Made by a program: the position numbers and the translations under genes. This document shows positions 1 to 10,786 of a stretch of 64,000 nucleotides of DNA, one piece after another (within the stretch, counting starts at the first letter, position 1; each line of letters opens with the position of its first letter). The notes below the pieces were generated by a model, which had not been told where the DNA came from, did not search any database, and was given only the letters and a program-made list of their open reading frames with translations. The DNA comes from Malania oleifera. Lineage: Eukaryota > Streptophyta > Magnoliopsida > Santalales > Ximeniaceae. Location of the stretch: contig NC_080423.1 in NCBI RefSeq assembly GCF_029873635.1, positions 107,431,988 to 107,495,987 of the forward strand, read 5' to 3'.

Positions 1-216
1 AAAATCATAAGGAAATATTCAGAAATTTCAAAATCATATAAAAATATCTACAGCTGCTGTCAAGCCTGCCATGGGAACAGAGAAAGTGCTTCCTGTGGCT
101 GCAAAGCCTGCAGAGAGAGAGAGAGAGAGAGAGAGAGGAAGGCTTCCCACTGCTGCAAAGCCTGCTACGAAGATAGGAAATAGGGCTTCCTGCTGCAATA
201 ATGGTAGATGGTCTTG

Positions 217-258
<42 letters not shown>

Positions 259-1539
259 TTTGAGTAGAATTTTCAAAAAATACAGCCAGTACTTATGAAT
301 TTTTATTTTTTGCATATTAACTTGCTTATTAAAGGAGCCCAATGACTTAGCAAAAAATAAAAAACACCCTAATTTACCTTAAAAGAAATAAAATAATTTA
401 CTAATTAATGGCTGCATTTCATTTATAATTAATATAATTTAATTGAGTAAGAATAATAGTAATGTTTTTTATACTCATGAAAATAATAGTTTTTGTAAGG
501 GTAGTATAAATATTTTTTTACATAAATAAGAAAATTATTGGTATTTTTTTTGTGTTTTACTATGTTGGTAACTGATATAAAAATAAAAGAACAATTTAAT
601 TTGGGGTTAGGCCATCCTCTAGTGGGAGAAATCCATCTAAGGTGTTGACCAATAAGAGACAAGAGTTTGAGCAATTAATTGGCACAGTATCTAACCAAGG
701 AGAAGAAGAATAAAGGAAGTATACATATTGCGAACAAAATTTTGTTAACACTTGCGGAGTTGGGTCATCAACCACCTTTAATGAACCTCGCTCAAACCAC
801 CAACCAAATCTCTCTATGAAAACATAAGATCAGGATTAATCATGTATGACATTGCAAAGATCATAAAATGATCCAATAACTATGCAATTATCAGTTAATG
901 CCAGGGGCATTTGAAGTTAATTGCAATTGGATGTATCTACAAATACTAAAAAAGTCCACACATTCTAGACAAAACAAATGGATGCACAAAATTAAAGTGT
1001 CATAAAGAGCAAAGTATTAAGTTCATCCACTGGGATGACCTACACCTTGAGACTCCTCTAAGTAGTTCACTTCAATAAGAACCAAGATGTACCCTCATGG
1101 CTTACCAATAAAAACTTGCCCCCGTGAGGTTCACAAGATAGGAGACCGTGGATTTTTTTAATAACAAGAGCAATAATGTAACAAAATTTTGGCTCATAAA
1201 ACTTGATCTCATACTTTTGATTTAATTCCTGGATCTCATACTTTTGATTTAATCCATTTTGCCATAGGCTAGGGCTAAACTATGGCTCAGCCCCTTCAAG
1301 AAGCATCCACTGCTTTCATGACAAATCCTAAGGAAAACCAAATTGCCCAAGAGCTTGACCATCTAGGCCCTCGTTGGCTTTTGTTCCCTGACAGATAAAA
1401 TGACTCCCATGCTCCTGATGAGGGAGGGTGGAGTCGATTGAGAAAAATTGGCAGGCTCTGTATAGAAACAAATATTGAAGGTGTCATGCACAATTACTAG
1501 CTTTCCTAATTCATTTCATTTTTATAGGGATATTCCAAT
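1..1539. other. Intergenic, two GA microsatellites
   Basis: AT-rich sequence with no supportable gene. Two (GA)n runs lie at about 112-137 and 221-256. They sit in a small imperfect duplication in which the phrase GCTGCAAAGCCTGC occurs on both sides of the first run. The short ORFs here are translations of the microsatellites. Nothing else recognisable was seen up to the transposon-like element at 1,540. Confidence 0.6.
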
Positions 1540-2185
1540 CAATGTTTTAAAAGGCAAAGGCGTAAGGAGAGGCGTTTTAACCCTTAAGAGCCGAGGCTTA
1601 AGCCTTAATGTGTTGGGGCTTAAGCCTTAATGCATTGGGGCGTAAGCCTTTTGAGAATTTGTTTTTAACATAAAAAATATATATATAAATAAATTATACA
1701 TATTTTAAAAATAAGGAAAAATTAAGAAAATCACAAATATAAGGTAAAAAAAAAAAATTATATACACTCTGCAATCTACTTGTTGGCCATTCAAAAAATG
1801 CTAACTAGAATACATGACATAAATCATGATGAGAGGTAGCTATACGGTTACAAAGTTCAAACTACTTTCATGATCTAAGATGCAAGTCACAATTATTTTG
1901 GGAAGGTAGAGGTTCAAGAATTTTATAAATCAACTCATATTATGACATTCCTTCTATACAAACATGTAGTTAAAAATTTTAACCAATTCTAGCTTGAGAA
2001 TCACACATCCAAAATGCATAAGCCTCAACTATAAAGGTGTAAAAGGCGTGTCTTTTATAAAAATGCATAAGCCTCAGCATTTAATGCATTAGCTTTTTAA
2101 AATTTGGTATTTCACATTGAGCGTCAAGGCATTTTAGGCATGCCTTGCCTTGAGGCGAGCCTCAATTGGGCCTTTTAAAACACTG
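1540..2185. mobile_element. Non-autonomous TIR element rich in AGGCG/TAAGCC (hAT-like MITE)
   Basis: The left end reads CAATGTTTTAAAAGGC and the right end is its approximate inverse, GCCTTTTAAAACACTG, giving terminal inverted repeats of about 16 bases. The body has no coding capacity. It is full of short subterminal repeats of AGGCG, GAGGC, TAAGCCTTAA and GCCTTGCC on both sides, as expected of a short TIR element carrying transposase-binding repeats. No clean target duplication is visible, so the copy is probably old. The GAGGCG vocabulary matches the better-defined element at 5,684-7,023, whose 8-base target duplication suggests the hAT superfamily. That assignment is transferred by similarity only. 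Confidence 0.5.
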
Positions 2186-3894
2186 ATATATCTCAAAAGT
2201 TCAATTTTTTGTAATCTTTTCTTGATTCCTTCCCTTAAACAGCATAAAGTTCATTTTTTTATTAACATTTCATAACTCATTTCCTTACTTTTCATTACAT
2301 GAAATATGATTTTTTTTTTCAATTGTTAAAATTAAATGTATTTTACTATTTTGCTGTTGTTCATATATTCGGTAAGGATTCATATATTGATTCATATATC
2401 AATATATGCATGTCATTTTTAGAATTGATTTTGGAAATTTTGTACCAAATCTTACGACTCGATTCTTGATTCCCAGATTTCGGAATTTCGATTCACAATT
2501 CGAATCCTGCTTTGACAACTATGATTTTATATATTTTGGGTTTATTTTGTAATTATTTGTTAGTTGTAACATTGGGGGTATAAGTAGTTTGTTTATCTAT
2601 TGTATTAGACAGTTATCAGATCTGAATTCAGAACTGCAGTTCAGTTTCCCTCTCTCTCTCTTGTGCAGCCCTCCGTCTCTTCTCCTTCTTCCTTCTTCCT
2701 CCTTTCTTCTTCTTCCTTCTCATTATTCTCCTCTTTCTATTTCTCCTTTTCTGCTCTCTTCTATTCTTCGTATGTCCTGCAGCAGTCTTTTTCTTTCCCC
2801 ACCACCTGCTTTTTCTTCTCCTCAGGGGTATAAACAATTTGGTTCAGTTCAGCTTTGACCTAAAAACGAAGGCCAAATATTTGAGACCTCCAAAAACTGA
2901 CAGTTTATCAAAATCCAAACCTATGGTTGAGATGGTTCAGTTAAGTTTTTGCCCCTTTTTTGAGATGCTAAAAAAATAATTTTTCCCTCCACACGTACAG
3001 CATTAATTAAGTTGGCAAGGCTTTAAAAGTAGCCTGTGCAATCAGTTCCATGCTTGGGCTTTAGCCCACTGTGATCCACAAGAAAGGGGGTGTGGGGTGA
3101 TTTTTGTGGGAGTGAGAAGGGTCTTACTTTCTTCACACAGCCTATGTGGGGCAAAGGTGAATAAAGAAACCCTCTTCCAGCCCCAAGACTCCAAGCAGCA
3201 CCAGCAGCCCACTATCTCTCCCTTGTCTAGTTGTCCCACATTGACAAAAAAAAAAAATCAATAGTCTCCACTCCTCGATAAAATTATCCATCTCTTCCCT
3301 TCACACCACTTATAATCTCTCAAATATTTTAATAAATTGCAGTGTTAAAATAGTAATAGTGAACATTCAACAGAATTTAAAAAATAAAAAAAATAAAAAA
3401 ATAAAACTAAAACTAAGATGATAGAAAAATATTAACTCAAGAATATATTAATATAAATATTAAAAACACATACACATAGAAAGATACACGTATACATTTA
3501 TAATTCGGTTTTTTTGGTTTGACTTTCTTGTAAAATTAAAGTAAAATGTCTGAAACCAAAAACCAAGTTTTTATAAAATTTAAAACTAAAACCAAAAATC
3601 CGAATAACCTAACCAAAATGTAAAATGGTTCCATTTTGGTCCAGTTCCCTTTTCCTGGTAAATTTTGTGTACTACTACTTCTTCCTCTCTACGTTTCTCT
3701 CCCTTAATCCTCTCCATTTCTTACTGCCTACATCATAATAATTTCATCTAAAACTAAATCTTAAATAGAGATATAAAACACAAATCCAAGTTGAAAAAAA
3801 AACATATATAAAACAATTCAATTAACAGCAGCAGCTCTAGCAACAACATCATGCATGATTAGTGGTTTTTGTATGCAGCCATGGATACAAAAGT
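2186..3894. other. Intergenic; possible old LTR leader at about 2,560-2,850
   Basis: AT-rich intergenic DNA. At about 2,560-2,850 the order TGTTAGTTGTAACA, a GGGTATAAGTAG TATA-like box and a long CT-rich leader resembles the U3/R/U5 order of small copia LTRs, and it is similar in style to the remnant at 60,991-61,420. No partner or target duplication was found. The ORFs on either strand of the CT-rich tract are low-complexity artefacts. The rest shows nothing identifiable. Confidence 0.3.
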
Positions 3895-6800
3895 GGTCAA
3901 CTAACCAGTACTAAAATTTTTGGGCCTAACCACACAACATAGAATCTTAGTGTTAGACATATGTATTAAAAGATGGAACAAAAAGGATAAAATACACCAG
4001 TGTAAGAGAACTAGGCGGTGGAACCTGAAGGGAGAAAATATAATAAAATTTAAAGATAAAATGATCAAAGAAAGGGATTGGACTATAGAGGATGTGATAG
4101 ATAAAAATACTCGTAGGAGTAGATTAGCTAGCTCTATTAAAGAAATAGCAAAAGAGATTTTAGGTGAATCAAGGGGAAGGTTCACTAAAAACAAAGAAAG
4201 TTTGTGATGGGATAAAGATGTCCAAAAGGCCATAAAAGCAACAAAAAAAAAAGGGGGGGGGGGGGGGGCATAAAACGTGGCAAAAATGTAGAAACATGGA
4301 CAACTTTGAAAAATATAAAGAGGCGAGAAAAGATGCAAAAAAGGCCGTTAGTGAAACTAAACACAGATCATTTAATAGTTTGTATGATAGATTAGATACA
4401 AAAGAAAGAGAAAGAGATATATTTAAACTTGCTAAAGCTAGAGAAAGGACGAGTAAGGACTTAGGAGATGTAAAATATATAAAAAGTGAGGATGATATTG
4501 TCTTGGTTAAGGACAAAGACATAAAAGATAGATGGGAAAGTTACTTTAATAAGTTATTTAATGAATAGAAGGCTTAAAATTAAAATTGAAAAATGAAGAA
4601 ATGACTTAAAATATGAGATTTATTCACAAAATTAGAATTAAAGAAGTTAAATTTGCACTAAAAAAAATGAAAAATGAAAAAGGTATAGGATTGGATAACA
4701 ACCCAACTGAAGTTTGAAAATGCTTAGATGATAACGGAATTATATGGCTAACTAATTTATTTAACACAATTATAAAAACTAAGAAAATACCAGATGAATG
4801 GAGGAAAAACTCTTTAATACATATATACAAAAATAAAGGAATTCAAATTTGTAATAACTATTGTGGAATTAAACTTATGAGTCATACAATGAAAATGTGG
4901 GAAAAGATAGTTGAACAAAGATTAAGGCTAGAAACTAAGGTCTTAGAGAATCAATTTGATTTTATGTCTGAGAGATCTACCACAGAAGTTATATATCTCT
5001 TAGGAAGATCAATGGAAAAGTTTAGGGAAAAGTAGAGGGACTTGCATATGATATATATTGACTTAGAGAAAGCATATGATAGGGTACCTAGAAAAATTCA
5101 AATCGGTTTTAGAAAAAAAATGTGTATGTAGTAGGTATATTGATGTCATTAAGGATATGTGCAATGAAGTGATGACTAGTGTAAGGTCTATAGATGGAGA
5201 AATTAGAGAATTTCCAATCACCATAGGTGTACATCAAAGATTTGCTTTGAGCCCTTATCTTTTTACTTTAGTGATGGACCAACTAACTAAAAACATTCAA
5301 AATGAGGTGTCATGGTGTATGTTATTTGCAGATGATATTGTATTGATTAATGAAGCTAAGGGTGGAGTACAGGCTAAGTTAGAATTATGGAGAGAAGCTT
5401 TGGAATCTAGAGACTTTAGAATAAGTAGAAATAAGACAGAATATAAGAAATGTAATTTTAGTAATGGTCGGAAGAATATTAGAGACAGTTAAACTTGATG
5501 ATGAAAAAATAAATAGCACTTGTAGATTTCGATACCTTAGATCTATTATGCAAGTTGAACGAGAAATTGAAGATGATGTGATGCATAAAGTTAAAGTAGG
5601 TTGGGTAAAATGGAAAAGTATTTCAAGTATGTTTTGTGATCATAGAATACCCTTAAAATTGAAAGAAAAGTTTATAGGACCGCCATAGTAGTTAGAGGCG
5701 TGAGGCGAGCCAAGGTGCAAAGGGTCTTTGAAGCCGAGGCGCAAAGGGTCTTTGAAGCCGAGACGCGAGGCGAAGGCGCGCGCCTCATGAAGGTGAGGCG
5801 CACAATTATTAAAATGGCATAAAATGTCTATTTGGGATAATTGATATAAGAACATATGAATATCTAGTAATATTAGAATTTAAAATGCCAAAAAATTCAA
5901 TTACAAAATTGAAAATTTAGCCCAAAAGCATCAACAATTCAACATAGTTCAACATCAAAAGAAAAGAGTACAAATCAAAAAATAGTAGCTAAATTTCAAT
6001 AAAAATAAATAAATATTATGTATTAATTATAATTTATAAACTCACATTAATTAAACTAAATATTACAAATTAAAAAATAGTAGCTAAATTTCAGTAAAAA
6101 GAATAAATATTATGTATTAGTTATAATTTATAAACTTGCATTAATTAAACTAAATATTTAATTAGTAATTACACATAACGAAGAAGAGGAAAAAGAGTAG
6201 CCAAATTTCAATAAAAAGAATAAATATTATGTATTAGTTATAATTTATAAACTTACATTAATTAAACTGAATATTACAGATTTAAAAACAGTAGGTAAAT
6301 TTCAGTAAAAAAAATAAATATTATGTATTAGTTATAATTTATAAGCTTAGATTAATTAAAGAAAATATTTAATTTATAAGCTTACATATAAAGAAGAAGA
6401 AAAAGATAAGCAGCACGCAACAAGCAGGCAGCAGGAAGAAGAAGAAGACGAGAAGCAGAAGGCAGCAGGCAGCAGGAAGAAGAAGAAGTAGAAGAAGAAG
6501 AAGAACTCGCGAGGGCTCCTGCTGGTTGGAAACGAAGTCGCGAAGGGTTGTGCTTCTTCAAAATGTCGAAGACGAACTCACGATCCTGGTTCGAAGCTCG
6601 AAGACAAAGTAGCAAAGGCTTCCGGCTAGTTCAAAGGCTCGCAGACAAGCTCACGTTACTAGTTTGAAGGATCGCAGACAAGCTCACGTTGCTGGTTCGA
6701 AGGATCGCGAAGGCTCGTACTGGTTCAAATGTGCAAAACGAACTCACAAAGGGCTTCGAAGGGCCGAGAGGGGCTAGGGCCATGTTCGTTCGAGTCGAAA

Positions 6801-7493
6801 GAGGGCTACGGGTCTGGCTGTGGCTATTTCTCTACTTTAAATGACTAAAAAATCACAAGGCGCGACTCACGCGACTCACTGCGCTTGTCGCCCCAATGCG
6901 CCTCGTCTCGCCTAGCATCGCCTCTTGCAAGTAGCCTCGCCTCACCTGGTTTGAGGCGCAAGCCTCTTCGCTTCACTGCGCCTTGCGCCTAGGCGCGCCT
7001 CAGGCGTGCTTTTAACTACTATGAGGACCGCTATAAGACCAGCTATGTTATATGGATCAGAATGTTAGGCAATGAAAAAACAAAATATCCAAAATGTAAA
7101 AGTTGTCAAGATGAGAAATCTTAGATGGATGAGTGGTATAACACTGAAAGATAAATTCACGAATGAACATATTCACAATAAGTTAGGTGTAACTCCTATA
7201 GATGATAAAATAAAGGAGGGATGACTCAGATGATTTGGTCACCTACAATGTAGGCCACATAGTGCGTCAGTGAGGAAGAACGAGTTAGTTACTGTGGGGG
7301 ATAATAGAAAGGGTAGGAATAGACATAAAATAACTTGAAATGAGATAGTGAATAAGGATTTAATAGTCCTAAATTTTTCAAAAGAAATTGTCCATGATCG
7401 CATAAATTGGCGAAAAAAGATTCATATAATTAACCCCACCTAGTGGGACTTAAGGCTTGGTTTTATTGTTGTTATTTTTGTTGTTGTTGTTCA
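3895..7493 (+). mobile_element. RTE-clade LINE, degraded, split by a DNA transposon
   Basis: A non-LTR retrotransposon on the plus strand. Coding remnants in several frames lie at about 3,920-4,207, 4,296-4,568, 4,620-5,070, 5,076-5,492, 5,464-5,688 and 7,020-7,442, with several stop codons and frame changes between them. Reverse-transcriptase landmarks are visible. NYCGIKLMSHTMKMWEK lies near 4,860. YIDLEKAYDRVPRK lies near 5,055. LFADDIVLI lies near 5,320 and carries the catalytic ADD core. After the insertion come AMLYGSECW and the RWMSG and RWFGHLQ motifs typical of the 3' part of plant RTE proteins. The element ends in a short GTT-rich tail (about 7,465-7,493) instead of a long poly(A), also typical of RTE. 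The transposon at 5,684-7,023 interrupts it. It is too damaged to be active. Confidence 0.85.
5684..7023. mobile_element. hAT-like non-autonomous transposon inside the RTE LINE
   Basis: The ends are CATAGTAGTTA and the exact inverse TAACTACTATG, followed inward by GAGGCG-rich subterminal repeats on both sides (left about 5,694-5,800; right about 6,860-7,010). The element is flanked by a perfect 8-base direct duplication, AGGACCGC, at 5,676-5,683 and 7,024-7,031. Removing 1,340 bases plus one duplication copy restores the LINE reading across the junction. Eight-base duplications and CA..TG ends fit hAT. There is no transposase; the interior is an AT-rich block with repeated 60-70 base phrases (about 5,990-6,360) and a purine-rich block with AGAAGA runs, so it must have been mobilised in trans. 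A Mutator-type origin is less likely. Confidence 0.75.
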
Positions 7494-8412
7494 ATACCAT
7501 ATTTAGTGCAACTTTACAAACAGACATAAAGATAAAGCAAATGCAAAGTATATTATCAGATGCTCTAAATACTCTAATTATCTTTAAAACTCAACAACAA
7601 ACAAAATCCTTAAAATGAACATAACCAACAAAAACAAATATATGTCCCTAACCACCACAGTATGTCCACAACCCCAAAACCAAAACTTTCTTGAATTTTA
7701 CCAACATTTACAACCATTGGGGCAAAAAAGGGTAAATTTCATAAATGGTCATTCAAATTTGTAGTAGTTCCAATTTGGTCACGAAACTTCAATTTGCAAT
7801 ACATTATGCACTAAACTTCACACATTACTTCAACATTATCCAACTGCAATTGTCTTCTATTATAATTGACAGAATGCTCTCCAGTCTCCTAGCATCCAGT
7901 CGACCTGACTCAACTATCTTAGTCTATCACAATTCCTGATTTTTCTTAATATAACTATAATCTCTAACCCTCTTAGAGTTGGCAAAAAGAGTGATGATAT
8001 GGTAAATAGGTGTGAGTGAGACACAAGAGCTTACTCACATGACTGATTAAGATGCCAAGATAGCATTTTGTGTTAGTAACAGCATATGGTGGTTGCGTGG
8101 ATGATATTCAAACAATGTCAAATATGTTACAACTTACAAATCGAAGTATGGTAACCAAATTGAAACCATTGCTATAAATTCAATGGCTATCATGAAATTT
8201 AACGAAGCTAAGCCGTAAAGTCCTAAAGGGCACAAAAGAAACCACGAGAGCGGAGAGAGAGCAAAAAGAATCACAAGATTTGTGTAGGGTTCTAAAGTTG
8301 TTTCGTCGAGGTTCAGTAATATTACATGTAGCTCACTCTTAACACCCGCAAAATCTTCATAGCCCAGAAACCACAACTTCCTGTTTATTTCAAATATTTA
8401 TATCTAAATTTG
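7494..8412. other. Intergenic or intronic AT-rich sequence
   Basis: No gene, repeat or RNA was recognised. If the exon at 8,639-8,785 belongs to a real minus-strand gene, this stretch would lie in its first intron. I looked for a plausible second exon here and did not find one. Confidence 0.4.
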
Positions 8413-8539
8413 TTTGGTATGCAAGAGTGGAGTGAAATGGAATGGAATTCATCTTTGTAATTTTGCATATTCACCAAACAATTTTTCATTTCATTCCAAT
8501 CCACTCTCATACCATTCCATTCCAATCTAGCATCCCAAA
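8413..8539. mobile_element. Small foldback MITE
   Basis: An element of about 127 bases. Its left half begins TTTGGTATGCAAGAGTGGA. Its right half, read in reverse complement, begins TTTGGGATGCTAGATTGGA. The pairing continues through repeated GGAATGGAATGG phrases for more than 30 bases, leaving a short AT-rich loop. It has no coding capacity. The superfamily is not determinable by eye. Confidence 0.5.
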
Positions 8540-8576
8540 TGTGTCACATTCAGGAAATAAAAATAGGGCCTAGAAA

Positions 8577-8577
8577 T

Positions 8578-8632
<55 letters not shown>
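8577..8632. repeat. Compound (TG)n(AG)n microsatellite
   Basis: About 13 TG units run directly into about 15 AG units. On the minus strand this reads (CT)n(CA)n and starts about seven bases after the proposed splice donor of the exon at 8,639-8,785, so it would form the start of that gene's first intron. Confidence 0.9.
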
Positions 8633-8635
<3 letters not shown>

Positions 8636-8638
8636 CAC

Positions 8639-8785
8639 CGGATTTGAAGAGAGGACAGTGGAGGAAAAGAGGCCGCGCGAGGGGAGGTTGGCGAGATACT
8701 TGGAGGCGCCGCCGAAATTCCGGTTCGGAGCAGAATACGAAGGAGAACGAGAAAGTGGAGAAGAAGAAGAAGAGGAACCTTCCAT
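8639..8785 (-). CDS. First coding exon of an unidentified host gene, Ser-rich N-terminus
   Basis: The open frame starts at an ATG (8,785-8,783) and gives 49 residues beginning MEGSSSSSSPLSRSPSY, continuing with KYLANLPSRGLFSSTVLSSNP. It ends exactly at a codon boundary at a GT donor (CCG|GTGATT). GC content and codon use are much higher than in the surrounding DNA. Upstream on the same strand is a TATA box about 120 bases from the ATG. From memory the peptide resembles the N-terminus of plant nuclear proteins with a C-terminal SAP domain, but I cannot confirm this, and the downstream exons are not visible between here and position 1. They may lie beyond the window behind a long intron, or the gene may be broken. 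The function is left open. Confidence 0.55.
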
Positions 8786-8906
8786 GGCGCTTTCAGGAAA
8801 GTGAAAACCCTCGCTCCGGGCAGGGAGAGGAGGGAAAGGGGAGAGTCAAAATCGTCTCGCGCTTCTGAAAACTACGCATCAATTACACGGCTTCACTCAC
8901 TTCCCT

Positions 8907-8915
8907 CTTTATATA
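8907..8915 (-). promoter_or_regulatory. TATA box for the exon at 8,639-8,785
   Basis: The minus strand reads CCTATATAAAGAGGG, with the TATATAAAG core here, about 122 bases upstream of the ATG. This is a normal spacing for a plant promoter with a 5' UTR of about 90 bases. It is the main reason, with codon use, to treat the exon as real. Confidence 0.5.
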
Positions 8916-10204
8916 GGCCTCCAAAATTTCTCCAAAATTCACTTTAAATTTAAATTTATATCAATTTAAATAGAGAATGATATAAAATTATATTATTTTT
9001 TAAAAAAAATTACATAGTTTTAATCTACATTTTGAAATATATATTTTCATATATTATTGAATTATCGTAATTTTTATATAGACAAGAAAACATCTCCAAG
9101 AACTCTTGAAAATAATCTTAAAACATCTATTTAGTTATGAAAAATCGCTTTATAAAAAATTACTAAATTTAATAAATTTGACATCAAATGTGATTAATAA
9201 GATACTGTTTGGTATCACTATTAAAATTATAAAAACAAAAACTATAAATCAACATAAACGAGTAACTTATTTAGTTAATATTTATAAAATTAATACAAAT
9301 TAAAAATTTAATTAAAAATGCTTCTTTTCATCTTTTAATTATGTAATGTTATAAAAATAAGATTGAAAAATAACATTATAAATGATACAAATTAAAAATA
9401 CTAAAATAAAATAATTATTGTACTTTCAAATTTTACTTTACAAAAAAAAATTTATTAGACATGACAATTGAAAAATAGAAAAAACATTATGTAATTGACT
9501 TTATTGTGATTTCTGAAATTTATGTATATTTTTATTTTAATTAAATTTAAATTTATATGATCATTTTATTTTTATTTTAACAGTGTATGAAATGAATGAT
9601 TTAATCCAAAAAAACTATTTTTGAAAATTAAAATTTCTAACAACATGTTACCAAAATAATTGAAAATCATATAATTTTTTATTTTTATTTTTGCAAACAG
9701 TTGAAAATCGAAAACTAAGAATGGGTAACAGAAACAGAAAACTAACAATAAAATAAACATATTTTTAATAATATCATCAATTAATATAAAGTAGATATTT
9801 TTATGCAATTATTGAAGGTTATAGTTGTTATATAACAAAACAAAATGCACATAGTGTAAATATAAAATAAAATTCATAATTTAGATCAATGATTACAAAC
9901 TACAGACTTTTTTTCATCAAATTAATATCAAAATGTATAAATATTTAAAATATATAGCCAAATAACATAATTTTTAACAAAATGTCTTCATGTTTTTGGG
10001 TTCTATTACGATTAATTTGCAAGATGTTTGTATGTTCTTTAGATTTATAAGGTAAAATTTGTTTCAAAATTTTATTGATTGTACGTCTTATAGCCATGGA
10101 CATAGTATTAATCTACTAGTTTTATTTTTATTTTTTTGGTTAATAATAGGGATATTTTGTAACCACGAATGGTTAAAGATTTGTTTGGCATTGTTTATAT
10201 TTTG

Positions 10205-10457
10205 TATGGACACTTGTAATGTAGGTCACATAGTGCACCTGTGAAAAAAAGTGACTTAATTACTATGGGAGGCAGTAGAATGGGTAGGGATAGACTTAAA
10301 ATAACTTAAAAGGGGGTAGTGAGCAAGGATTTAATATCCTTGAATCTATTAAAATAAATGGTCCATGATTGTATAAATTGACGAAAAATGATTCATATAG
10401 CAGACCTCACCTAGTGGGACTAAGGTTTGGTTTTATTGTTGTTGTTGTCTTTATTTT
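10205..10457 (+). mobile_element. RTE LINE 3' fragment
   Basis: Closely similar to the 3' end of the LINE at 7,240-7,480. Shared phrases are AATGTAGGTCACATAGTGC, AATGGGTAGGGATAGACTT-like sequence, GGTCCATGATTGTATAAATTG and CACCTAGTGGGACT, followed by the same TTTTATTGTTGTTGTTGT tail. It covers only the last 250 bases or so, as expected of a 5'-truncated LINE insertion, and it lies in the loop of the foldback element. Confidence 0.75.
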
Positions 10458-10786
10458 TGTCTAGTGAAAAAACAATAAAAACAAGTTTATTTACATTGTC
10501 AATTTTCTATTTTTATTGACAATTTTTAGTTGTTTGCAAAAAAATAAATGAGACTTTATGATTTTCAATTTGTTTTGGTAACCTACCTGTTATTAGAATA
10601 TTTTAGTATTCAGAATTAACTTTTTTAGATTAAATCATTCATATTATCAATGTTTTTTTAATCACAATTAAATTAAATGATCATATGAATTTACAATATA
10701 CTTAAAATAAAAAATTTACATAAAATTTCAAAAAAAATAAAAGTAATAAGTCATTTATAATATTTTAAATATATTTTAATTGTCAT

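Noticed and set aside
34-342. Ser/Leu and Arg/Glu repeat ORFs around 34-342, 8,539-8,868 (+) and 24,623-24,976 (-)
   Set aside because: They are translations of GA/CT microsatellites or shadows of the real exons on the other strand.
2628-2837. Arg/Lys-rich minus-strand frame
   Set aside because: Complement of a CT-rich leader-like tract; low complexity.
3180-3265. GTCCCACATTG near 3,232, resembling the plant snRNA upstream element
   Set aside because: No TATA at the proper distance and no snRNA-like sequence follows; the poly(A) run after it does not fit.
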